Shown: positions 1 through 7,932 of the stretch, piece after piece | How the letters are laid out: the number at the start of each line of letters is the position of its first letter | How positions within the stretch are numbered: the first letter of the stretch is position 1 | NCBI GenBank assembly: GCA_965248765.1 | Contig: CBDFKF010000003.1 | Location: forward strand, 62,001-126,000 | Source of the DNA: CBDFKF01 sp965248765 | GTDB lineage: Bacteria > Pseudomonadota > Alphaproteobacteria > VGEJ01 | DNA: 64,000 bases | Direction of reading: 5' to 3' | Made by a program: the position numbers and the translations under genes | Notes under the pieces: model-generated | Seen by the model: only the letters and a program-made list of their open reading frames with translations | The model's database searches: none | What the model was told of the DNA's origin: nothing

Positions 1-74
1 ACGGAGCCGTCATCGTGGTCGTAGGTCACGGTCGCGACATCGTCGTCGATGAAATCGTCGTCGTAGGTGGTCAT
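1..74 (-). CDS. GMC oxidoreductase, N-terminal fragment cut by the window edge
   Basis: Only the first 24 or so codons are inside the window. The ATG at 74 is preceded by an AGGA about 7 bases upstream. The visible peptide begins MTTYDDDFIDD and continues with the acidic, Asp-rich leader that opens the complete GMC copy at 115-1722. It stops before the FAD-binding glycine motif. Identification rests on this near-identity of leader and on position as the next gene in the array, so it is inferred to be a seventh GMC copy that continues beyond base 1. Confidence 0.8.
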   Translation of the reverse strand, partial: MTTYDDDFIDDDVATVTYDHDDGS

Positions 75-114
75 GGCACAGTCCTCAATGGAGTCGGAAG
101 ATCGCCGGTGGTGC

Positions 115-1722
115 TCACAGGTCGTTTCGCCGCATCTGCTCGGCGATGTACTCGGCCTGGCGGATCGCTAACGCGACAATGGTAAGCGTCGGGTTGCCGG
201 CCATCGACGAGGTGAACTGGCTGCCGTCGGAGATGAATAGGTTGCCGATGTCGTGGCTCTGGCCCCAGCGGTTGACGACGCCGGCTTGGGCGTCATCGCT
301 CATCCGACAGGTGCCGAGATTGTGCGAGGCCGGCAGCGGTGGCGCTTCGAAGATGCGCTTGGCGCCGATCGCGTCGTACAGCTCGACCGAGCGCTTGTAG
401 CCGTAGTTCTTCATTATCAGCTCGTTGGGGTGGTCGTCGAGGTGGAGGTTGGGGATGGGCAGGCCGTACTGGTCCCTCTCGGTGGCATGCAGGCTGACCT
501 GATTGGTCTCGATCGCCATGTCCTCGCCCAACAGCGCGATGCTGGAGATGTGACCGTAGGCCTCGATCCAGCTCGCGTTGTCGCGTCCCCAGCCCTTCGG
601 ATTAAGAAACGCGGCATAGAACGGCAGGCCCAAGGCGCACACAGTGGAGTAGTAGCCGCCGACGAAGCCGCGCGCAGGATCGTTGCCGGCCTCGTCGCGG
701 ATCCACCCGGCCACGACCACGCCGCGGTGCATGTTCACCGGCTGATCGAACGCGGCGTAGACGAAGCCGAACATGTGGCGCATGTAGTTCTTGCCGACAA
801 CGCCTGAGGAATTAGCAAGCCCGTCGGGTGATGCGCTCGATTCGGAATTCAGCAGCAGGCGCGGCGTCTCGATCGAGTTGCCGGCAATACAGACGACCCG
901 CGCGCGCTGCTGCCGCTGGTTGCCGTCGCCATCGGCATAGACCACACCGTTGACGCGGCCCGCCTCGTCCTGCTCGACCCGCAGCACCATCGCGCCCGGC
1001 CGTACCTCGCAGCGGCCGGTGGCCTCGGCCTTGGGTATCTCCGAGTTCATCGTCGACCATTTGGCGCCTGATTTGCAGCCTTGTTGGCAGAAGCTGATCT
1101 GGTCGCAGCCGTTGCGCCCATCGCGTGGTTGGATGTTGATCGCCAGGTTGTTGGTATCGATCTGGGTGTAGCCGACACGCCGAGCGCCCGCGGCTATGAC
1201 CTTGAAGTTGTTATTCTCAGGAAAGCGCGGGATGCCGTTGGTCCCCGTGACGCCCATCTTGTCCTCGGCACGATCGTAGTAGGGCACCATCTCGTCCAGG
1301 CTCAACGGCCAATCGGCGAGGTTGGCGCCCGGTATATCGCCGTAGGTCGAGCGCGCCTTGAACTCGTGCGCCTGGAAACGCGGACACATGCCCGCCCAGT
1401 GCAGGGTCGATCCGCCGACCGCTTTGCAGACCCACGTCGGCGCATCGCCGAAGTTCAGGGCAACGGGGGAGGAGCCGGTGGCGGCGCGCTTATCGCGCCA
1501 CGTCAGCTTGTCGTACATCACCCATTCATCGTTCTCGAAATCGGCCTCCTTGAACCGCGGGCCGGCCTCGAGCACGACGACGTCGATGCCCTTCTGCGCG
1601 AGCTCATTGGCGAGCGTCCCGCCGCCTGCGCCCGAGCCAACGATCACGACGACCGAGTCATCGTCCTCATCGAAAGTGACGGCGGCGACATCGTCGATGA
1701 AGTCATCATCGTGGGTGGTCAT
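115..1722 (-). CDS. GMC family FAD-dependent dehydrogenase, array copy 1
   Basis: 535 aa. An acidic leader (about 22 residues) precedes the dinucleotide-binding motif GSGAGGG at 29-35, which binds FAD in GMC enzymes. Cys206, Cys212 and Cys216 form a C-X5-C-X3-C motif like the [3Fe-4S] ligands of FAD glucose dehydrogenase alpha subunits. The catalytic pair is His467 (SHNLGTCRM) and Asn510 (NPTLTI). These enzymes oxidise an alcohol or sugar hydroxyl; the substrate here cannot be read from sequence. There is no signal peptide. The ATG start follows AGGA at about 8 bases. Its C-terminal region is closest to copy 5 (shared SHNLGTCRMSDDAQAGVVN), so similarity does not follow gene order. Confidence 0.93.
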   Translation of the reverse strand: MTTHDDDFIDDVAAVTFDEDDDSVVVIVGSGAGGGTLANELAQKGIDVVVLEAGPRFKEADFENDEWVMYDKLTWRDKRAATGSSPVALNFGDAPTWVCKAVGGSTLHWAGMCPRFQAHEFKARSTYGDIPGANLADWPLSLDEMVPYYDRAEDKMGVTGTNGIPRFPENNNFKVIAAGARRVGYTQIDTNNLAINIQPRDGRNGCDQISFCQQGCKSGAKWSTMNSEIPKAEATGRCEVRPGAMVLRVEQDEAGRVNGVVYADGDGNQRQQRARVVCIAGNSIETPRLLLNSESSASPDGLANSSGVVGKNYMRHMFGFVYAAFDQPVNMHRGVVVAGWIRDEAGNDPARGFVGGYYSTVCALGLPFYAAFLNPKGWGRDNASWIEAYGHISSIALLGEDMAIETNQVSLHATERDQYGLPIPNLHLDDHPNELIMKNYGYKRSVELYDAIGAKRIFEAPPLPASHNLGTCRMSDDAQAGVVNRWGQSHDIGNLFISDGSQFTSSMAGNPTLTIVALAIRQAEYIAEQMRRNDL

Positions 1723-1781
1723 CTTGCCGGTCCTCGAGAATCGGAGGGGCGAGCTCGGCTATCGCGCCTCGACGGTGCCGA

Positions 1782-3377
1782 TCAGAGGTCGTTTCGTCGC
1801 ATCTGCTCGGCGATGTGCTCGGCCTGGCGGATGGCGAGCGCGACGATCGTCAGAGTCGGGTTGCAGGCGCCGCCGGAGCTGAAGCTGCTGCCGTCGGAGA
1901 CAAAGATGTTGGGAACCTCATGGCTTTGGCCCCAACGATTGGTTACGCCCAGGTTGGGATCGTCGGCCATGCGACACGTGCCCATGTTGTGGCCGGCCGG
2001 AAACACCTTCCACTCGATGACTTTGCTGGCGCCGGCGGCTTCGTAGAGCTCTGTTCCCTTCTTGAGGGCGTGGTTGCGCACGGCGAGATCATTGGGGTGG
2101 TAGTCCTGGTGGCAGACCGGGATCGGCATTCCATACTTGTCCGTCTTCGCCGGATGCAGATAGATGCGGTTCTGCTCGGTCGGCATGTCCTCGGCGAGCA
2201 GCGTGCATCCGGCCGTATAGTTGTAGCCCTCTAAATCGCGGGTGTACTCTCGCCCCCACGCGCCATGATCGAGCCAGCCGGCGTAACTGGGCAGCCCGAG
2301 GGAGACACAGAGATAGTAGTAGCCCCCGGCGAAGCCCCGCTCGGGCCGGTGATGGCTCTCATCGGCAATGGCGCCGGAGACCACCCGACCGCGGTGAAAA
2401 TTCACCGGCTTGTCGAAGATTCCGTAGATGCCCTGATCGACATGGGTCAGGTAGTTCTTGCCGACGTGGCCGGCGTTGTTGGCGAGGCCGTCCGGGAAGC
2501 TCGGCGATGCCGAGTTGAGGAGGAGGCGCGGGCTCTCGATGGCGTTGCCGGCCACGGCGACCACGCGCGCCTTCTGTAGGTGGCGATTGCCGTCCGGATC
2601 GGCGTAGAGCACGCCGCTTGCGCGACCGCTCTCATCGTGCTCGACGCGAAGGGCCATCGACTTCGGCCGTACCTCGCAGCGACCGGTTGCCTCGGCCCGC
2701 GGGATATCGGTGTAGAGCGATGACCACTTGGCGCCCGACCGGCAGCCCTGGAAGCAGAACCCGATCTGATCGCAAGCATTGCGCCCGTCGTACGGCTCGG
2801 CGTTGATCGCGTGGGTGCCGGTGTGGAACTCGGTGTAGCCGACGCGCTTGGCGCCGAGGGCGAAGACCTTGTAGTTGTTGCCCTGCGGCAGCCACGGCCG
2901 ACCGCCGGTGCCGGCCACGCCCAGCTTGGCCTCGGCCCGATCATAGTAGGGCTCGATCTCCTCGAGGCCGAACGGCCAATCGATCAGGGTGGTGCCTTCG
3001 ATGTCGCCGTACGTCGTGCGCGCCTTGAACTCGGTGTCCTTGAGCCGGATCGAGGTGCCGGCCCAGTGGACCGAGGTGCCGCCGACCGTCTTGAGCATCC
3101 AGGCCGGCTGGTCGGGGAACATGGTCATATTGGCGCGATTGCCCCGCGCCTCGCGGGGATCGTCCCACGTCCACCGATCGGCCATCGCCAGCTCGTCGTT
3201 CTCGAACTCGGCCATCTCGATGCGCCCGCCCGCCTCCAACAGCACGACATCGATGCCCTTTTGGCAGAGCTCGTTGGCGAGCGTGCCGCCGCCGGCGCCC
3301 GAACCAACGATCACGACGACTGATTCGTCGTTGTGGTCGAAAGTGACGGCTGCGACGTGGTCGTCGAGATTGCTCAT
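1782..3377 (-). CDS. GMC family FAD-dependent dehydrogenase, array copy 2
   Basis: 531 aa from the ATG at 3377, chosen because GGAGG lies 4-5 bases upstream and because MSNLDDHVAAVTF lines up with the paralogues; an in-frame TTG seven codons earlier has no support. The GSGAGGG FAD motif is at 25-31, the cluster motif is Cys202/Cys208/Cys212 (CDQIGFCFQGC), and the catalytic pair is His463 and Asn506. It is about 60 bases upstream of copy 1 in transcription order and probably shares its transcript. It has its own branch features (FDHNDESV leader, HNMGTCRMADD), so it is one of the more diverged copies. Confidence 0.92.
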   Translation of the reverse strand: MSNLDDHVAAVTFDHNDESVVVIVGSGAGGGTLANELCQKGIDVVLLEAGGRIEMAEFENDELAMADRWTWDDPREARGNRANMTMFPDQPAWMLKTVGGTSVHWAGTSIRLKDTEFKARTTYGDIEGTTLIDWPFGLEEIEPYYDRAEAKLGVAGTGGRPWLPQGNNYKVFALGAKRVGYTEFHTGTHAINAEPYDGRNACDQIGFCFQGCRSGAKWSSLYTDIPRAEATGRCEVRPKSMALRVEHDESGRASGVLYADPDGNRHLQKARVVAVAGNAIESPRLLLNSASPSFPDGLANNAGHVGKNYLTHVDQGIYGIFDKPVNFHRGRVVSGAIADESHHRPERGFAGGYYYLCVSLGLPSYAGWLDHGAWGREYTRDLEGYNYTAGCTLLAEDMPTEQNRIYLHPAKTDKYGMPIPVCHQDYHPNDLAVRNHALKKGTELYEAAGASKVIEWKVFPAGHNMGTCRMADDPNLGVTNRWGQSHEVPNIFVSDGSSFSSGGACNPTLTIVALAIRQAEHIAEQMRRNDL

Positions 3378-3440
3378 GATTCCTCCCCGCGCAAGCACCC
3401 AAAGTATAGCCGCCCGCGGCGTGCGCCCCCAACCGGGGAC

Positions 3441-3764
3441 TCAGCGCGTCTGGAAATCGCAGATCGCGAAGTCGGCCATCACGGCGTTGAGGTGCGGGAC
3501 GAAGATGGCGTGGGCCTTAGAGGCGCGGTAGCGTTTCAAGGCGCGGGCATTGTCGAATGTTGTGGCCAGCACGTGCGTATAGCCCTTGGTGAAGTCCTTG
3601 CCGAGGTGCGGCATCGAGAATTTGTCGAACCGGTTCTCGGCATAGTGGGCGCTGATCACGCCGGCGATTTCCTTTTGCACGGTGCGACAGAAGGTCTTGC
3701 CGTGACGGTGGATGCTCTGGTCGTACCCGCGCTTGTACTTGATATAGACGATGTGGTGCAGCAT
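3441..3764 (-). CDS. Dabb (stress-response A/B barrel) domain protein
   Basis: 107 aa from the ATG at 3764, which has a GGGGAGGGG purine run just upstream. The sequence MLHHIVYIKYKRGYD, then GKDFTKGYTHVLATTF and a C-terminal DFAICDF, fits a single dimeric alpha/beta-barrel (Dabb) domain, a ferredoxin-like fold used by small enzymes and proteins of unknown role. It is a paralogue of the two genes at 52342 and 52676, sharing the KYKRGY and KGF-RGFTHVL blocks. It lies between GMC copies 2 and 3 with the VOC and NTF2-like genes, which suggests it acts on or binds a product of the dehydrogenases. Function unknown. Confidence 0.82.
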   Translation of the reverse strand: MLHHIVYIKYKRGYDQSIHRHGKTFCRTVQKEIAGVISAHYAENRFDKFSMPHLGKDFTKGYTHVLATTFDNARALKRYRASKAHAIFVPHLNAVMADFAICDFQTR

Positions 3765-3819
3765 CGAAGCCCCTCCCCGTGGGCATGGGCGCGCGGCCAA
3801 CGGGGCCGCGGCCAAAACG

Positions 3820-4221
3820 TCAAATTGGCGTATGGCAGAGTTCGAGCTTGAGGCCGTCCGGATCGGCGAAGAAGACAGCGTAGTAGCCCGGCATGTAGTC
3901 GTACTCCGCCGGCGGATCGAGGATTGCCGCGCCGATCTCGGTGAGCCGCGCGTGCAGCCGCTCCACATCGTCGCGGCTCTCGGCGGTGAAGGCGAAGTGG
4001 TGCAGGCCCGGCGAGTAGCGATCGTGCGCTTTATTGGGCGAATCGGGGTCCGCGGCGTTGATGATGACCGCTCCGGTCTCCCGCTTCGCCCAGATGACGA
4101 TGTCCTCGGGCGAGGGGAGTCGGCGGTACCCGAGGAAGCCGAGGACGGCCTCGTAGAACTCGGTCGAGCGGTGCATATCGCTCACGCTGAGTTCAATGTG
4201 GTGCATACCGCCGAGGGTCAT
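3820..4221 (-). CDS. VOC / glyoxalase-like family protein
   Basis: 133 aa. It opens GGMHHIELSVSDMHRSTEFYEAVLGFLGY in type and ends FADPDGLKLELCHTPI; these are the two beta-alpha-beta-beta-beta units of a vicinal oxygen chelate domain, with His near the start and Glu near the end as typical metal ligands. The length is that of a one-domain glyoxalase/dioxygenase-superfamily member. It sits in the small-gene trio inside the GMC array. The reaction (isomerisation, ring cleavage or lyase) cannot be assigned from sequence. Confidence 0.85.
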   Translation of the reverse strand: MTLGGMHHIELSVSDMHRSTEFYEAVLGFLGYRRLPSPEDIVIWAKRETGAVIINAADPDSPNKAHDRYSPGLHHFAFTAESRDDVERLHARLTEIGAAILDPPAEYDYMPGYYAVFFADPDGLKLELCHTPI

Positions 4222-4252
4222 TCGGCACTCTTCGCGCGATCGTGCGAAAAGG

Positions 4253-4651
4253 TTACTCGGCGGCCTGGCGAGCCTCCTCGGCGAGCAGGACCCAGCCGAA
4301 CGACTTGGCGATGATCTGCCAACGGCCGTCGATCTTCAGAAGGCTCAGGTAGTCCGTGAACAGACGGTCCTCGATCGCGATCTGCACCTTGGCAAGGGCC
4401 GAGGTCTCTCCGGATTTGTCGATCGCCAGGATCTTGTCCATGCGCGGCTGGCCCTTGGACTTCGGCGGGACCCGTTGGCGCACCCGCTCGTAGACCGTCT
4501 CCATGTTGTCGTCCTGGAACGCGCCGTCCGGCGCGTAGTAGAGGTGGCAGTTCGGGTGGAAGATCTGTTGGAGCTTATCGGTATCGCACTCGTAGAAACC
4601 GTCGAAGTACTTCGTCATTGCCGCAGAAATCTCGGCATAAGCATCGTCCAT
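4253..4651 (-). CDS. NTF2-like (lumazine-binding-type) protein
   Basis: 132 aa. The sequence reads as a SnoaL/NTF2-like cone fold: an N-terminal helix pair with YFDGFYECDTDKLQQIFHP, then beta strands with YYAPDG and a C-terminal strand set ending LLKIDGRWQIIAKSFGW. That pattern matches the putative lumazine-binding family. Such proteins are small enzymes or ligand binders. It is the first of the three small genes after GMC copy 3 in transcription order. Its role with the dehydrogenases is an inference from position only. Confidence 0.78.
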   Translation of the reverse strand: MDDAYAEISAAMTKYFDGFYECDTDKLQQIFHPNCHLYYAPDGAFQDDNMETVYERVRQRVPPKSKGQPRMDKILAIDKSGETSALAKVQIAIEDRLFTDYLSLLKIDGRWQIIAKSFGWVLLAEEARQAAE

Positions 4652-4684
4652 ATCAGCCTCCTTTGTGGTGCCCGGCAGGGCGTG

Positions 4685-6292
4685 TCAGATTTCGTTCCCA
4701 CGCATATTATCGGCGATGTACTCTGCCTGGCGAATAGCCAGCGCTACGATGGTGAGCGTCGGGTTGGCCGCGGCACCGGTGGTGAACTGGCTGCCATCCG
4801 AGACGAACAGGTTGGCGATGTCGTGACTCTGACCGAACTTGTTGACGACGCCGGTGCTCGGATCGTCGCTCATGCGGCAGGTGCCAAGGTTGTGGCCGTT
4901 CGGGAACCCGCGCCACTCGTGCATGCGCTTCGCGCCCATGGCCTCCCACAGCGCCGTGCACTGCTTCAGGGCGTGGTTGCGGATCAGTATGTCGTTGGGG
5001 TGGTCATCGAGGTGACAAACCGGGATCGGCAGGCCGTGGTGGTCCCTCTCCGTGGCGTGGAGATAGACCCGATTGGTCTCAAGCGGCATGTCCTCGCCAA
5101 GAATGAAGACGCCCGATGTGTAAGCATAGGCCTCAAGCCAGGATGTGTACTCCTGGCCCCAGCCGTCGTGGCGCAGCGCCTTGGCGTAGTCCCTTAAGCC
5201 TAGCGCGATGGGCAGAAAGTAGTAGCTGCCGACGAAGCCACGCTCGGGCTTGAAATAGCTCTCGTCGCGAATGGTGCCCGAGACGATGCGCCCGCGATGC
5301 CAGTTGACCGGCTTGTCGAACACGCCATAGACGGCGCCATCGATGTGGGTCATGTAGTTCTTGCCGACCTGGCCCGAGGAGTTGGCGAGGCCATCGCGAT
5401 ACTGGCTGGATTCTGAGTTCAACAACAGGCGCGGCGTCTCGACGGAGTTCCCCGCGACGCAGACGATGCGCGCCTTCTGCAGGTGCTGGTTGCCGTCACG
5501 GTCGGCGTAGAGGACGCCAGTGACCCGGCCGGCATCGTCGTGGTGGATCTGCAGCGCCATACACTGGGCGCGCACCTCGCACCGGCCAGTGGCCTCGGCC
5601 CGCGGGATCTCGGTATACAGCGTCGACCACTTGGCGCCCGATTTACAGCCCTGCATGCAGAAGCCGATCTGGTCACAGGCATTGCGACCGTCGTAAGGCA
5701 CCGCGTTGATGGCGTGGGTGCCGGTGTGATACTCGGCGTAGCCGATCCGCTTGGCGGCGGCGGCGATCACCTTGAAGTTGTTGTTGGCGGGAAGCCAGGG
5801 TCGGCCACCGGTGCCGGCAACGCCCATCTTGTCCTCGGCGCGGTCGTAATAGGGCTCGACGTCCTCGAGGCTGATCGGCCAGTCCATCAAGCTCGTGCCC
5901 TCGATCGCGCCGTAGGTCGAGCGGGCCTTGAACTCGAAGTCCTTGATGCGCGGGCAGGTGCCGGTCCAGTGCACGGTGGTGCCGCCAACTACTTTGCACG
6001 TCCAGTTGGGGCGGTCGGGGAACTTCGTGATCGTCTCGCGGGTACCGGTGCCCTTGCGCGGGTCGTCCCACAGCAAGAGCTTGCCCATGACCTCTTCGTC
6101 GTTGACGAACTCGTCCATTTCGATGCGCTTGCCGGCTTCGAGGAGGACGACGTCGATGCCCTTCTGGCAGAGCTCGTTGGCGAGCGTGCCGCCGCCGGCG
6201 CCTGAGCCGACGATCACCACGACCGAATCGTCATCCTCGCCGAAAGTTACGGCGGCGAGGTCGCGATCGTCGTCGTGGTGTTGCGTGCTCAA
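4685..6292 (-). CDS. GMC family FAD-dependent dehydrogenase, array copy 3
   Basis: 535 aa. The start is a TTG at 6292; it is preferred because the resulting MSTQHHDDDRDLAAVTF matches the leader of copy 4, although only a weak GGCAGG precedes it. The FAD motif GSGAGGG is at 29-35, the cluster motif is Cys206/Cys212/Cys216 (CDQIGFCMQGC), and the catalytic pair is His467/Asn510. It is very close to copy 4: long stretches of DNA, such as those around 5270-5345 and 6890-6965, are almost identical, so this pair is a recent duplication or has undergone gene conversion. Confidence 0.92.
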   Translation of the reverse strand: MSTQHHDDDRDLAAVTFGEDDDSVVVIVGSGAGGGTLANELCQKGIDVVLLEAGKRIEMDEFVNDEEVMGKLLLWDDPRKGTGTRETITKFPDRPNWTCKVVGGTTVHWTGTCPRIKDFEFKARSTYGAIEGTSLMDWPISLEDVEPYYDRAEDKMGVAGTGGRPWLPANNNFKVIAAAAKRIGYAEYHTGTHAINAVPYDGRNACDQIGFCMQGCKSGAKWSTLYTEIPRAEATGRCEVRAQCMALQIHHDDAGRVTGVLYADRDGNQHLQKARIVCVAGNSVETPRLLLNSESSQYRDGLANSSGQVGKNYMTHIDGAVYGVFDKPVNWHRGRIVSGTIRDESYFKPERGFVGSYYFLPIALGLRDYAKALRHDGWGQEYTSWLEAYAYTSGVFILGEDMPLETNRVYLHATERDHHGLPIPVCHLDDHPNDILIRNHALKQCTALWEAMGAKRMHEWRGFPNGHNLGTCRMSDDPSTGVVNKFGQSHDIANLFVSDGSQFTTGAAANPTLTIVALAIRQAEYIADNMRGNEI

Positions 6293-6310
6293 ACCTGCCG
6301 TCCCCGTACG

Positions 6311-7912
6311 TTATATCTCGTTGCCGCGCATCGTCTCGGCGATGTATTCGGCCTGGCGAATGGCCAGCGCCACGATGGTGAGCGTCGGGTTGCAGGCGGC
6401 ACTGGTGGTGAACTGGCTGCCGTCCGAGACGAACAGATTGGCCATGTCGTGGCTTTGCCCGAACTTGTTGACCACGCCGGTGTTGGGATTATCGCTCATG
6501 CGGCAGGTGCCGAGGTTGTGCCCGCTCGGGAACGCCGTCCACTCGTGCATGCGCTGGGCACCCATGGCCTCCCACAGCGCCGTGCACTGCTTCAGGCCAT
6601 GGTTGCGGATATCCAGGTCATTCTGGTGATTGTCGAGGTGACAAACCGGGATCGGCAGGCCGTGGTGGTCCTTCTCCGTTGGGTGCAGGTAGACCCGGTT
6701 GCTCTCGAGCGGCATGTCCTCGCCGAGGATGTAGACACCGGCGGTGTGGTCATATTCCTCGATCCAGGACGTGTATTCCTGGCCCCAGCCGTCGTGGCGC
6801 AACGCCAGCGCGTAATCGCGCAGGCCGAGCGCGATAGGCAGGAAATAGTAGCTGCCGACGAAGCCGCGCTCAGGCTTGAAATAGCTCTCGTCGCGAATGG
6901 TGCCCGAGACGATGCGCCCGCGATGCCAGTTGACCGGCTTGTCGAACACGCCGTAGACGGCGCCCTCGACGTGGGTCATGTAGTTCTTACCGACCTGGCC
7001 TGACGAGTTCGCGAGGCCGTCCGGGTATGTGCTGGATTCCGAGTTCAACAACAGCCGCGGCGTCTCGACGGAGTTCCCGGCAACGCAGATGATGCGCGCC
7101 TTTTGCCGGTGCTGGTTGCCGTCCCGGTCGGCATAGAGGACACCGTTGGCCTTGCCTGCATCGTCGTGGTGGACCTGCAGCGCCATGCACTGGGCCCGCA
7201 CCTCGCAGCGGCCGGTGGCCTCTGCGCGTGGGATCTCGGTGTAGAGCGTCGACCACTTGGCGCCCGACTTGCAGCCCTGGATGCAAAAGCCGATCTGGTC
7301 GCAGGCGTTGCGGCCGTCGTAGGGCACGGCGTTTATGGCATGGGTGCCGGTGTGGTACTCGGTGTAGCCAATGCGCTTGGCGCCGGCGGCGATCACCTTG
7401 AAGTTGTTGTTGCCGGGCAGCCATGGCCTGCCGCCTGTGCCGGCCACCCCCATCTTCTCCTCGGCACGATCGTAGTAGGGCTCGACATCCTCGAGGCTGA
7501 TCGGCCAGTCCATGAGGCTGGTCCCCTCGATGTCGCCGTAGGTCGAGCGGGCCTTGAACTCGAAGTCCTTGACGCGCGGGCAGGTGCCGGTCCAGTGCAC
7601 GGTGGTGCCGCCGACGGTCTTGCACATCCAGTTGGGATTGTCGGGGAACTGCGTGGTCGACTCGCGGCTGCCAGCACCCTTGCGTGGATCGCCCCACAGC
7701 AACAGCTTGCCCATGATCTCTTCGTCGTTGACGAAGTCGTCCATCTCGATGCGCGCGCCCGCTTCTAGGATGACGACATCGATGCCCTTACTCGCGAGCT
7801 CGTGGGCCAGCGTCCCGCCACCAGCACCAGAGCCGATGATCACGACGACCGAGCCGTCGTCCTCATCGAAGGTTACGGCCGCGACGTCCCGGTCGTCGTC
7901 GTGCGTACTCAT
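6311..7912 (-). CDS. GMC family FAD-dependent dehydrogenase, array copy 4
   Basis: 533 aa from the ATG at 7912, whose product begins MSTHDDDRDVAAVTF like its neighbours. The frame stays open for 72 more codons upstream, but these only read copy 5 out of frame. It has the GSGAGGG FAD motif near residue 30, the C-X5-C-X3-C motif CDQIGFCIQGC at about 204-214, and His465/Asn508 as catalytic pair. Twenty bases separate its start from the stop of copy 5, and 18 bases separate its stop from copy 3, so the copies are probably co-transcribed. Confidence 0.92.
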   Translation of the reverse strand: MSTHDDDRDVAAVTFDEDDGSVVVIIGSGAGGGTLAHELASKGIDVVILEAGARIEMDDFVNDEEIMGKLLLWGDPRKGAGSRESTTQFPDNPNWMCKTVGGTTVHWTGTCPRVKDFEFKARSTYGDIEGTSLMDWPISLEDVEPYYDRAEEKMGVAGTGGRPWLPGNNNFKVIAAGAKRIGYTEYHTGTHAINAVPYDGRNACDQIGFCIQGCKSGAKWSTLYTEIPRAEATGRCEVRAQCMALQVHHDDAGKANGVLYADRDGNQHRQKARIICVAGNSVETPRLLLNSESSTYPDGLANSSGQVGKNYMTHVEGAVYGVFDKPVNWHRGRIVSGTIRDESYFKPERGFVGSYYFLPIALGLRDYALALRHDGWGQEYTSWIEEYDHTAGVYILGEDMPLESNRVYLHPTEKDHHGLPIPVCHLDNHQNDLDIRNHGLKQCTALWEAMGAQRMHEWTAFPSGHNLGTCRMSDNPNTGVVNKFGQSHDMANLFVSDGSQFTTSAACNPTLTIVALAIRQAEYIAETMRGNEI

Positions 7913-7932
7913 TTCCTGCTCTCCCCTCAGCG

